Shown here: positions 41,527-50,346 of the stretch, in pieces | Layout of the letters: every line of letters starts with the position of its first letter | How positions within the stretch are numbered: position 1 is the stretch's first letter | Assembly: GCA_017434985.1 (NCBI GenBank) | Contig: JAFSFY010000008.1 | Coordinates: 1 to 64,000, forward strand | Source: Clostridia bacterium | Lineage (GTDB): Bacteria; Bacillota; Clostridia; Oscillospirales; Acutalibacteraceae | Length of the DNA stretch: 64,000 nucleotides | Direction: 5' to 3' | Program-made: the position numbers and the translations under genes | The notes under the pieces: generated by a model | Databases searched by the model: none | What the model saw: only the letters and a program-made list of their open reading frames with translations | Told to the model about the DNA's origin: nothing

Positions 41527-41976
41527 TTATTTTGACCGCAACCTGCGGAAAAAACCTTTGAGCAGTGCCCGACTTTCTTCTTCCAACAACCCGTGTTCCA
41601 CCGCGGGACGGTGGTTGTAGGGCAACGAAAACAAATTGACAAGCGAGCCGCACGACCCGGCTTTTGGGTCTTCGGTGGCAAACACCACGCGGTCCAGCCG
41701 CGCGTTGATGATGGCACCCGCACACATCGGGCAGGGTTCCAACGTGACGTACAACGTGCACCCCGACAATCGCCACCCGCCGAGCGCCGTGCAGGCGTTG
41801 TGAATGGCTTCAATCTCGGCGTGGGCAAGCGCGTGTTTGCCCGTTTCGCGGCGGTTGCGACCCGTGCCGATGATCACACCGTCTTTGACCACCACCGCAC
41901 CGACGGGGACTTCCCCCTCGGCGGCGGCTTCGGCGGCAAGTTCCAGCGCCGCCGTCATATACGCTTTTTCACTCAT
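41527..41976 (-). CDS. tadA: tRNA-specific adenosine deaminase
   Basis: 149 aa from ATG 41976 ([22 protein letters not shown]). Cytidine deaminase-type zinc motif HAEIEAI near residue 52 and [17 protein letters not shown] near 83, and the TadA end [19 protein letters not shown]. It converts A34 to inosine in tRNA-Arg. The start overlaps the CPBP protease stop, so they are coupled. It is 13 bp upstream of mscL. Confidence 0.95.
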   Translation of the reverse strand: MSEKAYMTAALELAAEAAAEGEVPVGAVVVKDGVIIGTGRNRRETGKHALAHAEIEAIHNACTALGGWRLSGCTLYVTLEPCPMCAGAIINARLDRVVFATEDPKAGSCGSLVNLFSLPYNHRPAVEHGLLEEESRALLKGFFRRLRSK

Positions 41977-42980
41977 ACCGCCACCATACTTGTCACCAAC
42001 TGAAAGACCATCACGATGAGCGCGATCAGCATCGCGGGGGACACGAGGGCGATGCCGACCCGTTTGGACACCGAGAAAACACACGTGCCGTTGTGCACGG
42101 GACGAAACAGATCGCGGTTGCCCGAGCCGCCTTTGTCACGCAGCAGCAACGCGCCGAGGGCGACCACGCCTACCGCCGCCACCACGGCGAAGGTAACGGT
42201 GATCTGTTCGTTTTGCGTGTCGGGATACGCTTTGGCATACCAATCGAGCAACACCGACATCAGGTTGTTGCCGAAATGCACCAACACGCTCGGCCAAATG
42301 CTGCCGGTGGCGGCGAACAACCAGCCGAACACAAGACCCATCAAAAACGCAAACGGGAACTGCAAAATGTTGCCGTGGAAAATACCGAAAATGAACGCCG
42401 ACAACACAATGGCAATGCCGTTGCCGAACGGTTTCAGCGCCCCTTGTATATACCCGCGGAAAATGAATTCCTCCACAAGCGCCGGCAACACCGCCGTGGA
42501 CAGGATGTTGAGTATCAAACTAAGCGCGGTGAGTTCCATCGTGTCGGGAAACTCGGGGTACGGAATGCCGATCGCGGTCAAAAAGTCCATCAAATAGCTA
42601 GACAAGAGGTTAGAGAGGATCGCCATTCCCATACCGGCCAACACAAGACACACCGTCAACCCCATCCCCACTTTTTTGACGGGGAACGGGTGGATGCGGC
42701 TGCGCGAAAGGGCGGCGGTGGCAAGCGCGGGCAACGGCAAAAACACGAGGTACAACACCATATTGAAAATGAGGTAGGCGGTGTTATTCAGCCCGTAATT
42801 GTCCGCCCCGAGGTCAAAAACCCCGAACGAGGCCAAGATGAGGATGACGACCGAGATGACCACGTTGGCGGCAAACATCGCGAGCACCATCAGGCCGCAA
42901 AAGTTGGCGCTGCGGCGCAACGCTTTGCGCTCCACGTCAACGGGATTCGGTTGAGGGAACATCGATTCGTACATAAGCAA
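41973..42980 (-). CDS. CPBP family intramembrane metalloprotease
   Basis: 335 aa, eight or so membrane helices. CPBP motifs: [13 protein letters not shown] near residue 165 (EExxxR) and [18 protein letters not shown] near 205 (FxxxHxxxxx). Substrate unknown; the group contains Rce1-like proteases and self-immunity proteins of bacteriocins. First gene of the tadA-mscL-spoVAE run; divergent from icd. The start (ATG 42980) follows AAGGAGATT. Confidence 0.88.
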   Translation of the reverse strand: MLMYESMFPQPNPVDVERKALRRSANFCGLMVLAMFAANVVISVVILILASFGVFDLGADNYGLNNTAYLIFNMVLYLVFLPLPALATAALSRSRIHPFPVKKVGMGLTVCLVLAGMGMAILSNLLSSYLMDFLTAIGIPYPEFPDTMELTALSLILNILSTAVLPALVEEFIFRGYIQGALKPFGNGIAIVLSAFIFGIFHGNILQFPFAFLMGLVFGWLFAATGSIWPSVLVHFGNNLMSVLLDWYAKAYPDTQNEQITVTFAVVAAVGVVALGALLLRDKGGSGNRDLFRPVHNGTCVFSVSKRVGIALVSPAMLIALIVMVFQLVTSMVAV

Positions 42981-42998
42981 ATCTCCTTATACAGAGAC

Positions 42999-43083
42999 AG
43001 TATAGCGTATTTGTGTCCGATTTGCAAGAAATGTATAAAATTTTTCAAAATCGGTTGCCGAATGCCGAAAAATGCGGTATACT
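42999..43083. promoter_or_regulatory. Divergent promoters of the CPBP protease gene and icd
   Basis: Minus strand: TTGCAA (43027-43022), 17 bp, TATACT (43004-42999). Plus strand: TTGCCG (43055-43060), 17 bp, TATACT (43078-43083). The two start about 50 bp apart. Confidence 0.7.
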
Positions 43084-43115
43084 GTATCCATTCTTGCAAT
43101 AAAGGGGTTTGTACC

Positions 43116-44315
43116 ATGGCCAAAATTCAAATGAAAACGCCGCTCGTCGAGATGGACGGCGACGAAATGACCCGTATTTTATGGAAAGAGATCAAAGATC
43201 GGTTGATCCTTCCGTTTGTGGATCTCAAAACCGAGTATTACGACCTCGGTCTTCCCTATCGTGACGAAACCAACGACGAAGTGACGGTGAAAGCCGCCGA
43301 AGCCAACAAAAAATACGGCGTGGCGGTGAAATGCGCCACCATCACCCCCAACGCCCAACGCGTGACCGAATATCACCTCAAGGAAATGTGGAAGAGCCCC
43401 AACGGCACCATCCGTGCCATTTTGGACGGCACGGTGTTCCGCGCCCCCATCGTGGTGAAGGGCATCACCCCCACCGTGTCGACGTGGAAAAAGCCCATCG
43501 TGCTCGCCCGTCACGCGTACGGTGATATCTACAAAAACAGCGAGTTGTACGTGGACGGTGCCGCCAAGGCGGAACTCACCGTCACCTATCCCGACGGTCG
43601 CGTGGATACGAAACTCATCCACGATTTCAAGGGCGCGGGCGTGCTGATGGGTATGCACAACACCGATGCCTCCATCAGCAGTTTTGCGCGCGCGTGCTTT
43701 AACTACGCGCTGTCGCTGAAACAAGATCTGTGGTTCTCCACCAAAGATACCATCTCCAAAACCTACGACCATCGGTTTAAGGACATCTTCAACGAGATCT
43801 ACGAAGCGGAATACAAAACCGCGTTTGAAGAAGCGGGCATCGAGTATTTCTACACCCTCATCGACGATGCGGTGGCCCGCGTGGTGCGTTCCGAGGGCGG
43901 GTTCATTTGGGCGTGCAAAAACTACGACGGTGACGTGATGAGCGATATGGTCGCCACCGCATTCGGCTCGCTCGCGATGATGACCAGCGTGCTGGTGTCG
44001 CCCGACGGCAACTTTGAGTATGAAGCGGCGCACGGCACCGTGACCCGCCACTATTACAAACACTTGAAAGGCGAGCCCACCTCCACCAACTCGGTGGCCA
44101 CCATTTTTGCGTGGTCGGGCGCGCTGCGTAAGCGCGGCGAATTGGACGAATTGCCCGAACTCGTCGCCTTTGCGGATAAATTGGAAGCCGCCACCGTCGG
44201 CACCATTGAGGACGGCGTGATGACCGGCGACCTGTATGCGCTTTCCACCCTGGAAAACAAACGCAAGGTCGGCAGTATCGAATTCCTCGACGAAATTGCG
44301 AAAAGATTGGCATAA
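43116..44315 (+). CDS. icd: Isocitrate dehydrogenase, NADP-dependent (homodimeric type)
   Basis: 399 aa from ATG 43116 ([21 protein letters not shown]), AAAGGGG upstream. It belongs to the type related to eukaryotic cytosolic enzymes: [40 protein letters not shown]-like [15 protein letters not shown] (metal-binding Asp pair) and [14 protein letters not shown] with the NADP-selecting His-Arg. It produces 2-oxoglutarate and NADPH. No other TCA gene is adjacent, in line with a partial cycle in fermenters. Confidence 0.96.
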   Translation: MAKIQMKTPLVEMDGDEMTRILWKEIKDRLILPFVDLKTEYYDLGLPYRDETNDEVTVKAAEANKKYGVAVKCATITPNAQRVTEYHLKEMWKSPNGTIRAILDGTVFRAPIVVKGITPTVSTWKKPIVLARHAYGDIYKNSELYVDGAAKAELTVTYPDGRVDTKLIHDFKGAGVLMGMHNTDASISSFARACFNYALSLKQDLWFSTKDTISKTYDHRFKDIFNEIYEAEYKTAFEEAGIEYFYTLIDDAVARVVRSEGGFIWACKNYDGDVMSDMVATAFGSLAMMTSVLVSPDGNFEYEAAHGTVTRHYYKHLKGEPTSTNSVATIFAWSGALRKRGELDELPELVAFADKLEAATVGTIEDGVMTGDLYALSTLENKRKVGSIEFLDEIAKRLA

Positions 44316-44343
44316 TTTCTTTCAAAGTCGAATTATAAAATTC

Positions 44344-44377
44344 AAGGCGACAAGAGGGGCTCCCCTCTTGTCGCCTT
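44344..44377. terminator. Terminator after icd
   Basis: AAGGCGACAAGAGGGG / complement with a 2-nt loop, then TTTTCTAT. Perfect 16-bp stem. Confidence 0.8.
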
Positions 44378-44399
44378 TTCTATATTGGACTATTCTACT

Positions 44400-45047
44400 C
44401 TAAAATTGCGGAATGTATGAAAGTGAAACCTCGCGACTTTCGGCACGAAAGATTTTCAAATCTCGAAACTGCACGTGACTGCAATACGTACCTAACCCTA
44501 TGCGAGAACACTCGTCTTGATGAATAGGATCGGGGTCACACAATAAGACGGCAAGTTCGCCGTCCACAACAACGAAACAGTAGGATCCAACGATTCCTGC
44601 TTGGATATGATAATCGCGATCCGACTCTGCCACAAACAGGCCACTCATGGCAAAAACGTCGCAGGCCGGATAATGCTCGATCCCCACACGGTTTTTCCAC
44701 CAACCGTTGATGCCGACAATGTATCCTTCTGCCGCATCCTCCTGTTCGTAATCCCAACCTTTGGCCCTAAACGAAAAGTTTAAGTCATTGTTGCACGGCG
44801 AAACCATTCGACCGTAAAAATCGATCAAAACATCACCGGGAAATTGTTTCTTGGTATAAATCAATCCACCTGCGTTCCCACGATAGACCCCATCCAAAAT
44901 ACCATCTTTGGCGTGCCATTCCCCGCCTGAAATCTCCCACCGCTCTTCCCAGCCTTCCGAAAAATCCTCAAAAAACAGCAGTTCCCCCTCGGTCACTTCT
45001 CTCTCGCGTAAACAAAACACCTTCTTCACCTCTTGCCGATAAATCAT
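44400..45047 (-). CDS. ConA-like lectin/glucanase-fold protein, 215 aa
   Basis: The body looks like the beta-sandwich fold of DUF1080/laminarinase-related proteins: LLFFEDFSEGWEERWEISGGEW, then GGLIYTKKQFPGDVLIDFYG, YIVGINGWWKNRVGIEHY and FVVVDGELAVLLCDPDP. No signal peptide, so it may be a cytosolic sugar-binding or -cleaving protein. The start ATG 45047 has no clear binding site (CATTTG...), so the N-terminus is uncertain. Divergent from the AraC gene; probably its target. Otherwise unassigned. Confidence 0.6.
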   Translation of the reverse strand: MIYRQEVKKVFCLREREVTEGELLFFEDFSEGWEERWEISGGEWHAKDGILDGVYRGNAGGLIYTKKQFPGDVLIDFYGRMVSPCNNDLNFSFRAKGWDYEQEDAAEGYIVGINGWWKNRVGIEHYPACDVFAMSGLFVAESDRDYHIQAGIVGSYCFVVVDGELAVLLCDPDPIHQDECSRIGLGTYCSHVQFRDLKIFRAESREVSLSYIPQF

Positions 45048-45225
45048 TTGTCATCGCACCGATACGTGCACTTGGCATGAGTAAGTATAACAAAACCACA
45101 CAAACACTTTCTAGCATCCGATTGCTCTCGTGCTATCAATATCTTGCCGTTCGTCTCTTCCGTCTCGCCTTACGAAATCGCAAGTTTTCGACACAAAAAA
45201 GAGCAATCTTGTTATACGCGCTTGA

Positions 45226-45254
45226 TTGTTTAACGGTATTTTTTACGGTATACT
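45226..45254 (+). promoter_or_regulatory. Promoter of the second AraC gene
   Basis: TTGTTT (45226-45231), 17 bp, TATACT (45249-45254). The 302-bp gene-free stretch 45048-45349 also includes the opposing promoter of the lectin-fold gene, not clearly seen. A short open frame at 45077-45319 is not convincing. Confidence 0.6.
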
Positions 45255-45349
45255 GTATAATGTATCTCGTAACCAGACGCGTTGGCTCTTTAATTTTGTC
45301 ATTGATTTTTTATATGTAACAATCTTGCGATTACAAGGGGGTGCTGTTT

Positions 45350-46222
45350 ATGCAACGGGATTATCGGCATATTTTTCATCAACCGAGCGAAACGGAATGT
45401 GATCATCTGCTTTACGTTCACTCGCTCGGCATCTACGAGTGCGACAAAACCTTTTATGAAGATAGTTACTACCACGACGGCTACTATTTTCTTTATGTCA
45501 TCAGTGGGCGTGGCTTTATAGGAAATGAAACCGATTGTTTCCACGTCGGCGAAGGGCACGTAGCCCTGCTCGATCTCACGCGCCCGTATCGGATCTATCC
45601 GAACACAACTGATCCATGGAAATTTGCGTGGATTCGTTTTGACGGACGGGAAGCGTCGTGGTTCTACAAGTTTATCTGCGAACGTTCCTACCTGTTCTCC
45701 TCATCCAATAGCAGTCCTTTTGAAACCATCGTGGAAAATCTGCTTCATTGTTATGAAAAAAAGGGGAGCGGTTTCGAACTTCGAGGATCGGCAATGCTGC
45801 AGCAGATCCTTGCCGAACTCTATACGCTCAGTCGCGATTCCCGCAGCGCCTATCTGATGCCCCCGTATTATCCCAATATCGTACAACGAGTTGCCGATTA
45901 TATCGAAACCAACTATTTTCGTCGGCTAACGTTGCAGGAGTTGGCGTCGGTGGCCTTTGTCAGTCCTTATCACTTGTTGCGAACATTTAAAGAGCATACG
46001 GGGTTTACACCCTTGCAATTCACCAATCGCTATCGCCTTACACTTGCCAAACACATGCTCATCACAAGCGAACTGACGATCGAACAAATTGCCCTTAACA
46101 TCGGGTTTTGCAGTCACAGCTATTTTACGAAGTGCTTTCGGGATTCCACCGGCATCACGCCGGAACAGTTCCGTATGCAAAACAAACCCGAACTGTCGAA
46201 CATTTCGGACACGGAACATTGA
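45350..46222 (+). CDS. AraC-family transcriptional regulator
   Basis: 290 aa from ATG 45350 (MQRDYRHIFHQPSETECDH); GGGGG 8 bp upstream favours it over GTG 45341. Cupin sensor domain (GHVALLDLTRPYRIYPNTTDPWKFAWIRFDG) typical of regulators of plant-sugar genes. C-terminal HTHs: LTLQELASVAFVSPYHLLRTF and LTIEQIALNIGFCSHSYFTKCF. It is followed at 124 bp by a Gfo/Idh/MocA gene, its probable target, and faces the lectin-fold gene on the other side. Confidence 0.9.
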   Translation: MQRDYRHIFHQPSETECDHLLYVHSLGIYECDKTFYEDSYYHDGYYFLYVISGRGFIGNETDCFHVGEGHVALLDLTRPYRIYPNTTDPWKFAWIRFDGREASWFYKFICERSYLFSSSNSSPFETIVENLLHCYEKKGSGFELRGSAMLQQILAELYTLSRDSRSAYLMPPYYPNIVQRVADYIETNYFRRLTLQELASVAFVSPYHLLRTFKEHTGFTPLQFTNRYRLTLAKHMLITSELTIEQIALNIGFCSHSYFTKCFRDSTGITPEQFRMQNKPELSNISDTEH

Positions 46223-46346
46223 TGCAGTTGTATCCTTCCTCCGCGGAAAGCAATTTTGCAACAGAAAAAAGAGCAACGCCTTTCTATGAGATCCTCAAAC
46301 CGTTGTGCTATATTGAAGTAACACCACAGAAAAGGAGTTCGTTATT

Positions 46347-47329
46347 ATGAAGAAAATCCGAATCGGCGTCATCGGTCTCGGCCATAACGGTCGCGCTTTT
46401 TGCGATATCTATGCCGAACGCTCCGATTGTGAACTTGTTGCAGTTTGCGATCTTGACAATTCCCGCGTGGAAGATGCAGTCAGTACGTACGGATGCAAAG
46501 GCTATACGAATTATGAGATTCTTCAAGATCCATCGATTGAAGTAATTTCCATCCACACCTCTGATAACGCCCACCGAGAACCGTTCATCAAAGCAATCGA
46601 AACCGGACATCACGTGTTTGTGGAAAAGCCCATGGCAGATACGTTGGAAGACGTTGAAGCAATGGTGGCCGCCTATCGGGCACATCCCGATTGCATTGCG
46701 GCAGTCGGTCACGTGCTTCGCTTTAATCGATATTTTGAAATCATCAAAAAATGGGTCGATCTTGGGTTGTTGGGCGATATATTTTATATGGAAGGCGATT
46801 ATATCCACGATCTTCGTTATCAATACTATATGGAGGACTGGAAAATTTCCAAAGAGATCCCGATGCTCGGCGGCGGTTGCCATCCGCTGGATCTTCTCCG
46901 GTGGTACGCCGGCGACGTGACGGAAGTAACTGCCTTTTCCAACCACATCGCCTATCCCGAAATGGCCGAAGATGCCTCTATGGTCGCCATTTTCAAATTT
47001 GCCGGCGGTGCTACGGGCAAAGTGACCTCTTTGTACGGTCCTTGCAGTCCTATGCCGTACGGCTACAACTTGTCCATATACGGCACCAAAGGCACTGTGG
47101 TACGTGATAAGGTCTCCTTTGATGGTTTGGGCCATCAGTGGATGGATATACCGGATACGTTTGATCCAACCCACAGTTACGTTCCTGAGGTTGAACACTT
47201 CTTGGATTGTGTTCGCACGGAAAAAAACCTCTGGTTACACCGGAGGTCGCCGCCAACACCGTTATCGCTTCTTTGTATGCGGTACGCTCTGCCAAAGAAA
47301 AAACCATCCTTAAGGTGCCACAGATCTGA
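46347..47329 (+). CDS. Gfo/Idh/MocA family oxidoreductase, frameshifted near the 3' end
   Basis: MKKIRIGVIGLGHNGRAFCDIY at 46347 after AAAAGGAG. Rossmann motif GVIGLGHNG, ISIHTSDNAH, the family motif VEKPMADTLEDVE, then LGGGCHPLDLLRWYAGDV in the substrate domain. In the continuous frame the C-terminus departs from family sequence after VRTEKN and runs into the following TPP leader, stopping at 47411. If one base is added in the A7 run at 47221-47227, the frame continues KKPLVTPEVAANTVIASLYA up to a stop at 47329, the expected end. See the findings. Function likely an NAD(P)-dependent sugar dehydrogenase. Confidence 0.8.
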
Positions 47330-47354
47330 TTTTCGCAATTTCCCAAAAATCGTC

Positions 47355-47383
47355 TTGACAAATGTGCCGCGTTGCGGTATGAT
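47355..47383 (+). promoter_or_regulatory. Promoter of the thiT transcript
   Basis: TTGACA (47355-47360), 17 bp, TATGAT (47378-47383), about 15 bp before the TPP aptamer. Confidence 0.8.
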
Positions 47384-47397
47384 GTCGTTGAAATTGA

Positions 47398-47480
47398 ACA
47401 AGGGGTGCTGAGTTTTCGGCTGAGAGGAACGTCACGTTCTAACCCTGTAACCTGATCCGGATAATGCCGGCGGAGGGATG
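47398..47480 (+). promoter_or_regulatory. TPP riboswitch (THI element)
   Basis: Conserved pieces in order: GGGGTGCT, GGCTGAGA, CCCTGTAACCTGATCC, GGATAATGCCGGCGGAGGGA. This is the thiamine pyrophosphate aptamer; the hairpin at 47525-47549 with TTTTTT is the expression platform terminator. It reduces thiT expression when TPP is high. Confidence 0.96.
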
Positions 47481-47524
47481 TTTCATACTACACACGGTTT
47501 TCCGTGTGAGCGCGCGCGTATGAC

Positions 47525-47555
47525 GCCCTTCCCGTTTTTCGGGAAGGGCTTTTTT
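47525..47555 (+). terminator. Riboswitch-controlled terminator
   Basis: GCCCTTCCCG / CGGGAAGGGC stem, loop TTTTT, then T6. Just before it the CACACGG/CCGTGTG hairpin at about 47491-47508 may be a helper stem. Confidence 0.85.
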
Positions 47556-47599
47556 CATCCACAGTTCAATTTTTGAAAAAATTTGAAAGGATGTTTCAC

Positions 47600-48409
47600 A
47601 TGCAACAAAAATCGGTCTACCGTTTGGTCGAAAGCGCGTTGCTGCTCGCCATGGCGGCGGTGCTGTCGGTCATCAAGATCATCGACATGCCCTACGGCGG
47701 CAGCGTTACGGCGTTCAGTATGTTGCCGCTGCTCATCATCGCCTACCGCTACGGTACCAAATGGGGAATGCTCACCGCGTTTACCTACAGTCTTATCCAA
47801 TTACTGCTCGGTATGGAGAACTTCTCCTACGTGACAGGCTTCACGTCGATGGCGGCGCTCGCTCTCTTTGACTATCTCCTCGCCTTTTTGGTGTTGGGTC
47901 TCGGCGCACTGTTCCGCCGCCAAAACACGTCGCAAACCGCGTCGTTGGTGCTGGCGGCGGTGGTCACGGGCGTGCTTCGCTATCTGTGCCACTGCGTATC
48001 GGGTTTCACCGTGTGGCGCGATCTGTCGGTCCCATTCTCGCAATCGCTTGCCTACTCGTTGTCCTACAACGCCACCTATATGATCCCCGAGATCATTATT
48101 TTGGCGATCGGCGCCGTCTATATTTCGCGCGTGCTGTCGTTTGACAACGCGGGCATCACCCGTGTGGCGGCGCAAAAGACCGCCTCTCCCGCGGCGCTGA
48201 CCTTCTCCATCCTCGCCAAAACGGCGTTATTGGTTGCCGCTGTGTGGGTAGTGGTGCTCATCGCCCCGGCCATGCAATCGGCAGACAGCGGCGAATTGTT
48301 CCTCGCCGGCCTTGCGGGGGTCAAATGGCTCACCGTCGCCATCGTGGCCGCCGTCGGCGCCGCCGTGTTCGGTGTGTTGACCCTTATTTCCAAAAAAATA
48401 AGCAAATAA
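47600..48409 (+). CDS. thiT: Thiamine transporter ThiT (ECF S component)
   Basis: 269 aa from ATG 47600 (MQQKSVYRLVESALLLAMAAV), AAAGGA 8 bp upstream; earlier in-frame codons overlap the site. About six membrane helices plus a typical ThiT/YuaJ loop (IKIIDMPYGGSVTAFSMLPLLIIAYRYG), with the aromatic thiamine-binding W/Y residues expected in this group. It binds thiamine for an energising ECF module encoded elsewhere. The TPP riboswitch supports the substrate. The C-terminus carries about 70 extra residues (a further helix pair ending LISKKISK) compared with ThiT of about 190 aa, which is unusual. Confidence 0.9.
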   Translation: MQQKSVYRLVESALLLAMAAVLSVIKIIDMPYGGSVTAFSMLPLLIIAYRYGTKWGMLTAFTYSLIQLLLGMENFSYVTGFTSMAALALFDYLLAFLVLGLGALFRRQNTSQTASLVLAAVVTGVLRYLCHCVSGFTVWRDLSVPFSQSLAYSLSYNATYMIPEIIILAIGAVYISRVLSFDNAGITRVAAQKTASPAALTFSILAKTALLVAAVWVVVLIAPAMQSADSGELFLAGLAGVKWLTVAIVAAVGAAVFGVLTLISKKISK

Positions 48410-48412
48410 AGA

Positions 48413-48447
48413 AAAAACGGCAGAGGACTTGCTCCTCTGCCGTTTTT
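48413..48447. terminator. Terminator after thiT
   Basis: AAAAACGGCAGAGGA / complement with a 5-nt loop, followed by TTTTT. A TTGCTC-17-TATAGT promoter for the next gene appears to overlap it. Confidence 0.85.
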
Positions 48448-48487
48448 GTGTTATAGTGATAAAAAACTTGAAAAAGGCGGGATCACC

Positions 48488-49270
48488 ATGCAACATCAAG
48501 CATACGACATTTTTTTGGAAGCGGGACAATCCAACGCAGAAGGCAGCGGTATCGGCCCCGTGACAACCGAATACGTGCCGAACGAGCGCATTTTGTACTT
48601 GCGTCCGTCGGTGGATGTGCAAGTCGTTAACAACTGGTTGGAAATCAACTACGACGACGTGCCGTTTATTTACGAAATCGCGGCAGAGCGCCCCTCCGGC
48701 GACGATACGGTGGGTGATTTTGCCCTCACCTTTGCCGAAGAATATATCCGCAGCGGTCGCCTTGCAGAGGGTCGAAAGGTACTCATCATCCGCGCGGCTA
48801 TCGGCGGCACGGGTTTTACACGCAAACACTGGGGTATGGAAGACCCGCTCTATAAAAAAATGATCGAACTGACCGATTTTGCCTTGGCGCAAAATCCCGA
48901 AAACCGCTTGATGGGCTTTTTGTGGCATCAAGGCGAGCACGATGCGGATAACTTTATGCCGCCCGAGGAATACCGCTCGCTGATGAGTGCGTTGGTGGAC
49001 AGTGTGAAAGCGCGCTACGATAAAACCTTGCCCTTTATCTGCGGTGGGTTTGCGAACGAATGGGTGCAAAGTTGCCCCGAAAAAGGCGAGCCGATCATGC
49101 AAGTGTTGCGCGAACTCGCCGCCGCCCAAAACGGCGCCTACGTGGAAACCGCCGACCTGCCCTCCAACAACCAAACGGTGCACAACAACGACGTGATTCA
49201 TTTCAGCCGTGAAAGCTTACACAAATTGGGGCGCCGCTATTTTGAGGCGTATCAGCAGTTGACGAGGTGA
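48488..49270 (+). CDS. SGNH-type sialate O-acetylesterase family protein, 260 aa
   Basis: MQHQAYDIFLEAGQSNAEGSG at 48488. The GQSNAEG block near residue 13 is the nucleophile Ser of the DUF303 (sialate O-acetylesterase-like) SGNH family; GGTG near 118 and FLWHQGEHDA near 145 are further blocks, and NNDVIHFS near 240 has the catalytic His. It removes acetyl groups from sugars. Without a signal peptide it is cytosolic. The next SGNH gene starts 5 bp after its stop, so the two are an operon with complementary compartments, one inside and one outside. Confidence 0.8.
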   Translation: MQHQAYDIFLEAGQSNAEGSGIGPVTTEYVPNERILYLRPSVDVQVVNNWLEINYDDVPFIYEIAAERPSGDDTVGDFALTFAEEYIRSGRLAEGRKVLIIRAAIGGTGFTRKHWGMEDPLYKKMIELTDFALAQNPENRLMGFLWHQGEHDADNFMPPEEYRSLMSALVDSVKARYDKTLPFICGGFANEWVQSCPEKGEPIMQVLRELAAAQNGAYVETADLPSNNQTVHNNDVIHFSRESLHKLGRRYFEAYQQLTR

Positions 49271-49275
49271 TCCCG

Positions 49276-50295
49276 ATGAAAACGCGACTTGCTTCCTTGT
49301 TGCTTGCGTTATCGTTGTTGACGGGATGCCAAGCGGCGAATACTCCGCCGCCGAGCACCACCACGACAGCGACCACCACAACCTCAACGGCGACAAGCAC
49401 GACCACTGCCGAGGGCACGACGACCACGGTTACCGCCAAACAAACCACGACGACCGCCGTCACCACTTCGACACGCATCACCTACCGAACGCGAACGACG
49501 ACGACCACCACGACGACCGCCGCCGTCACCACCGAAACGGAGGAGATTACCATGACCTCAACCACGCAAGCCACCACGACGACCAAGCAACCGACCACCA
49601 CGACCGTCAATCCCGACGCACCGCTGGAAGGCAAGACGGCTTTGTTTGTCGGTGATTCCATTGCTTACGGTTATGCAACAAACGGTGAGGGATTTGCCCA
49701 CCACGTGAAAGAAATGTGGGGGCTCGGGCAAGCCCTCAACGGTGCGGTTAACGGTGCGGAGGTGACCCCGCGCAAAGGCGATACCCAACAATACATTTAC
49801 AATCAACTGAAAACCTTTACCTTTTGGAAGTTCGATTACGTCTTATTGCACGGTGGCGTCAACGACTCGGTCGGCAAGCCAAACTTCCCCGAAGACGTGC
49901 CGCTGGGTACACTGTCGGACGACGGCAACTACGACACTTCCACCTTTGCGGGTGCACTTGAAAAGGAAATTTCGTTCGCGTTGGAAGCGTGGCCGAATGC
50001 CAAGATCGGGTATATCCTCAACTACGACATTACCGACCCCATCTACCGTCCGCGGATGAACGAGTACATCGACATGATCCGTAAGGTGTGTGACAAGTGG
50101 GACATTCCCACCCTTGATTTGTTTGACGGCAAGTTGTGTCCCTCGGCGGACGGCAGCAAGCTCGTCACCATCGGTGAACGGTACGACACCACCCACGGCC
50201 CCAACGAATTTATGGCCGACCAATTCCACCCCACCGCCATGGGGTATGAGGTTTTGGCCAAATACATCGGTGAGTTTATGATCTCCTTAGGGTAA
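49276..50295 (+). CDS. SGNH/GDSL hydrolase lipoprotein with a Thr-rich linker
   Basis: 339 aa from ATG 49276 (MKTRLASLLLALSLLTGCQAAN), GAGGTGA upstream. Lipobox LLTGC, then about 85 residues of almost pure Thr with Pro, Ala and Glu (a stalk that could be O-glycosylated), then the SGNH domain: ALFVGDSIAYGYATNGEG near residue 122, HGGVNDSVG near 190 and DQFHPTAMGYEVLAKY near 320 (Asp-His). An extracellular, membrane-anchored esterase on cell-wall or diet polysaccharides. Coupled to the preceding cytosolic SGNH gene. Confidence 0.85.
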   Translation: MKTRLASLLLALSLLTGCQAANTPPPSTTTTATTTTSTATSTTTAEGTTTTVTAKQTTTTAVTTSTRITYRTRTTTTTTTTAAVTTETEEITMTSTTQATTTTKQPTTTTVNPDAPLEGKTALFVGDSIAYGYATNGEGFAHHVKEMWGLGQALNGAVNGAEVTPRKGDTQQYIYNQLKTFTFWKFDYVLLHGGVNDSVGKPNFPEDVPLGTLSDDGNYDTSTFAGALEKEISFALEAWPNAKIGYILNYDITDPIYRPRMNEYIDMIRKVCDKWDIPTLDLFDGKLCPSADGSKLVTIGERYDTTHGPNEFMADQFHPTAMGYEVLAKYIGEFMISLG

Positions 50296-50309
50296 TGCAT
50301 CCTAAAGCA

Positions 50310-50341
50310 AGTCGCCCCGCATCGGTCGATGCGGGGCGACT
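50310..50341. terminator. Bidirectional terminator
   Basis: AGTCGCCCCGCATCG / complement with a 2-nt loop between the SGNH operon and the P-type ATPase gene; TTTTTT on the plus side. Confidence 0.85.
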
Positions 50342-50346
50342 GTTTT

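Noticed and set aside
45077-45319. An 80-aa plus-strand open frame before the second AraC gene
   Set aside because: No ribosome binding site, overlaps the promoter, sequence not protein-like; left as gene-free.
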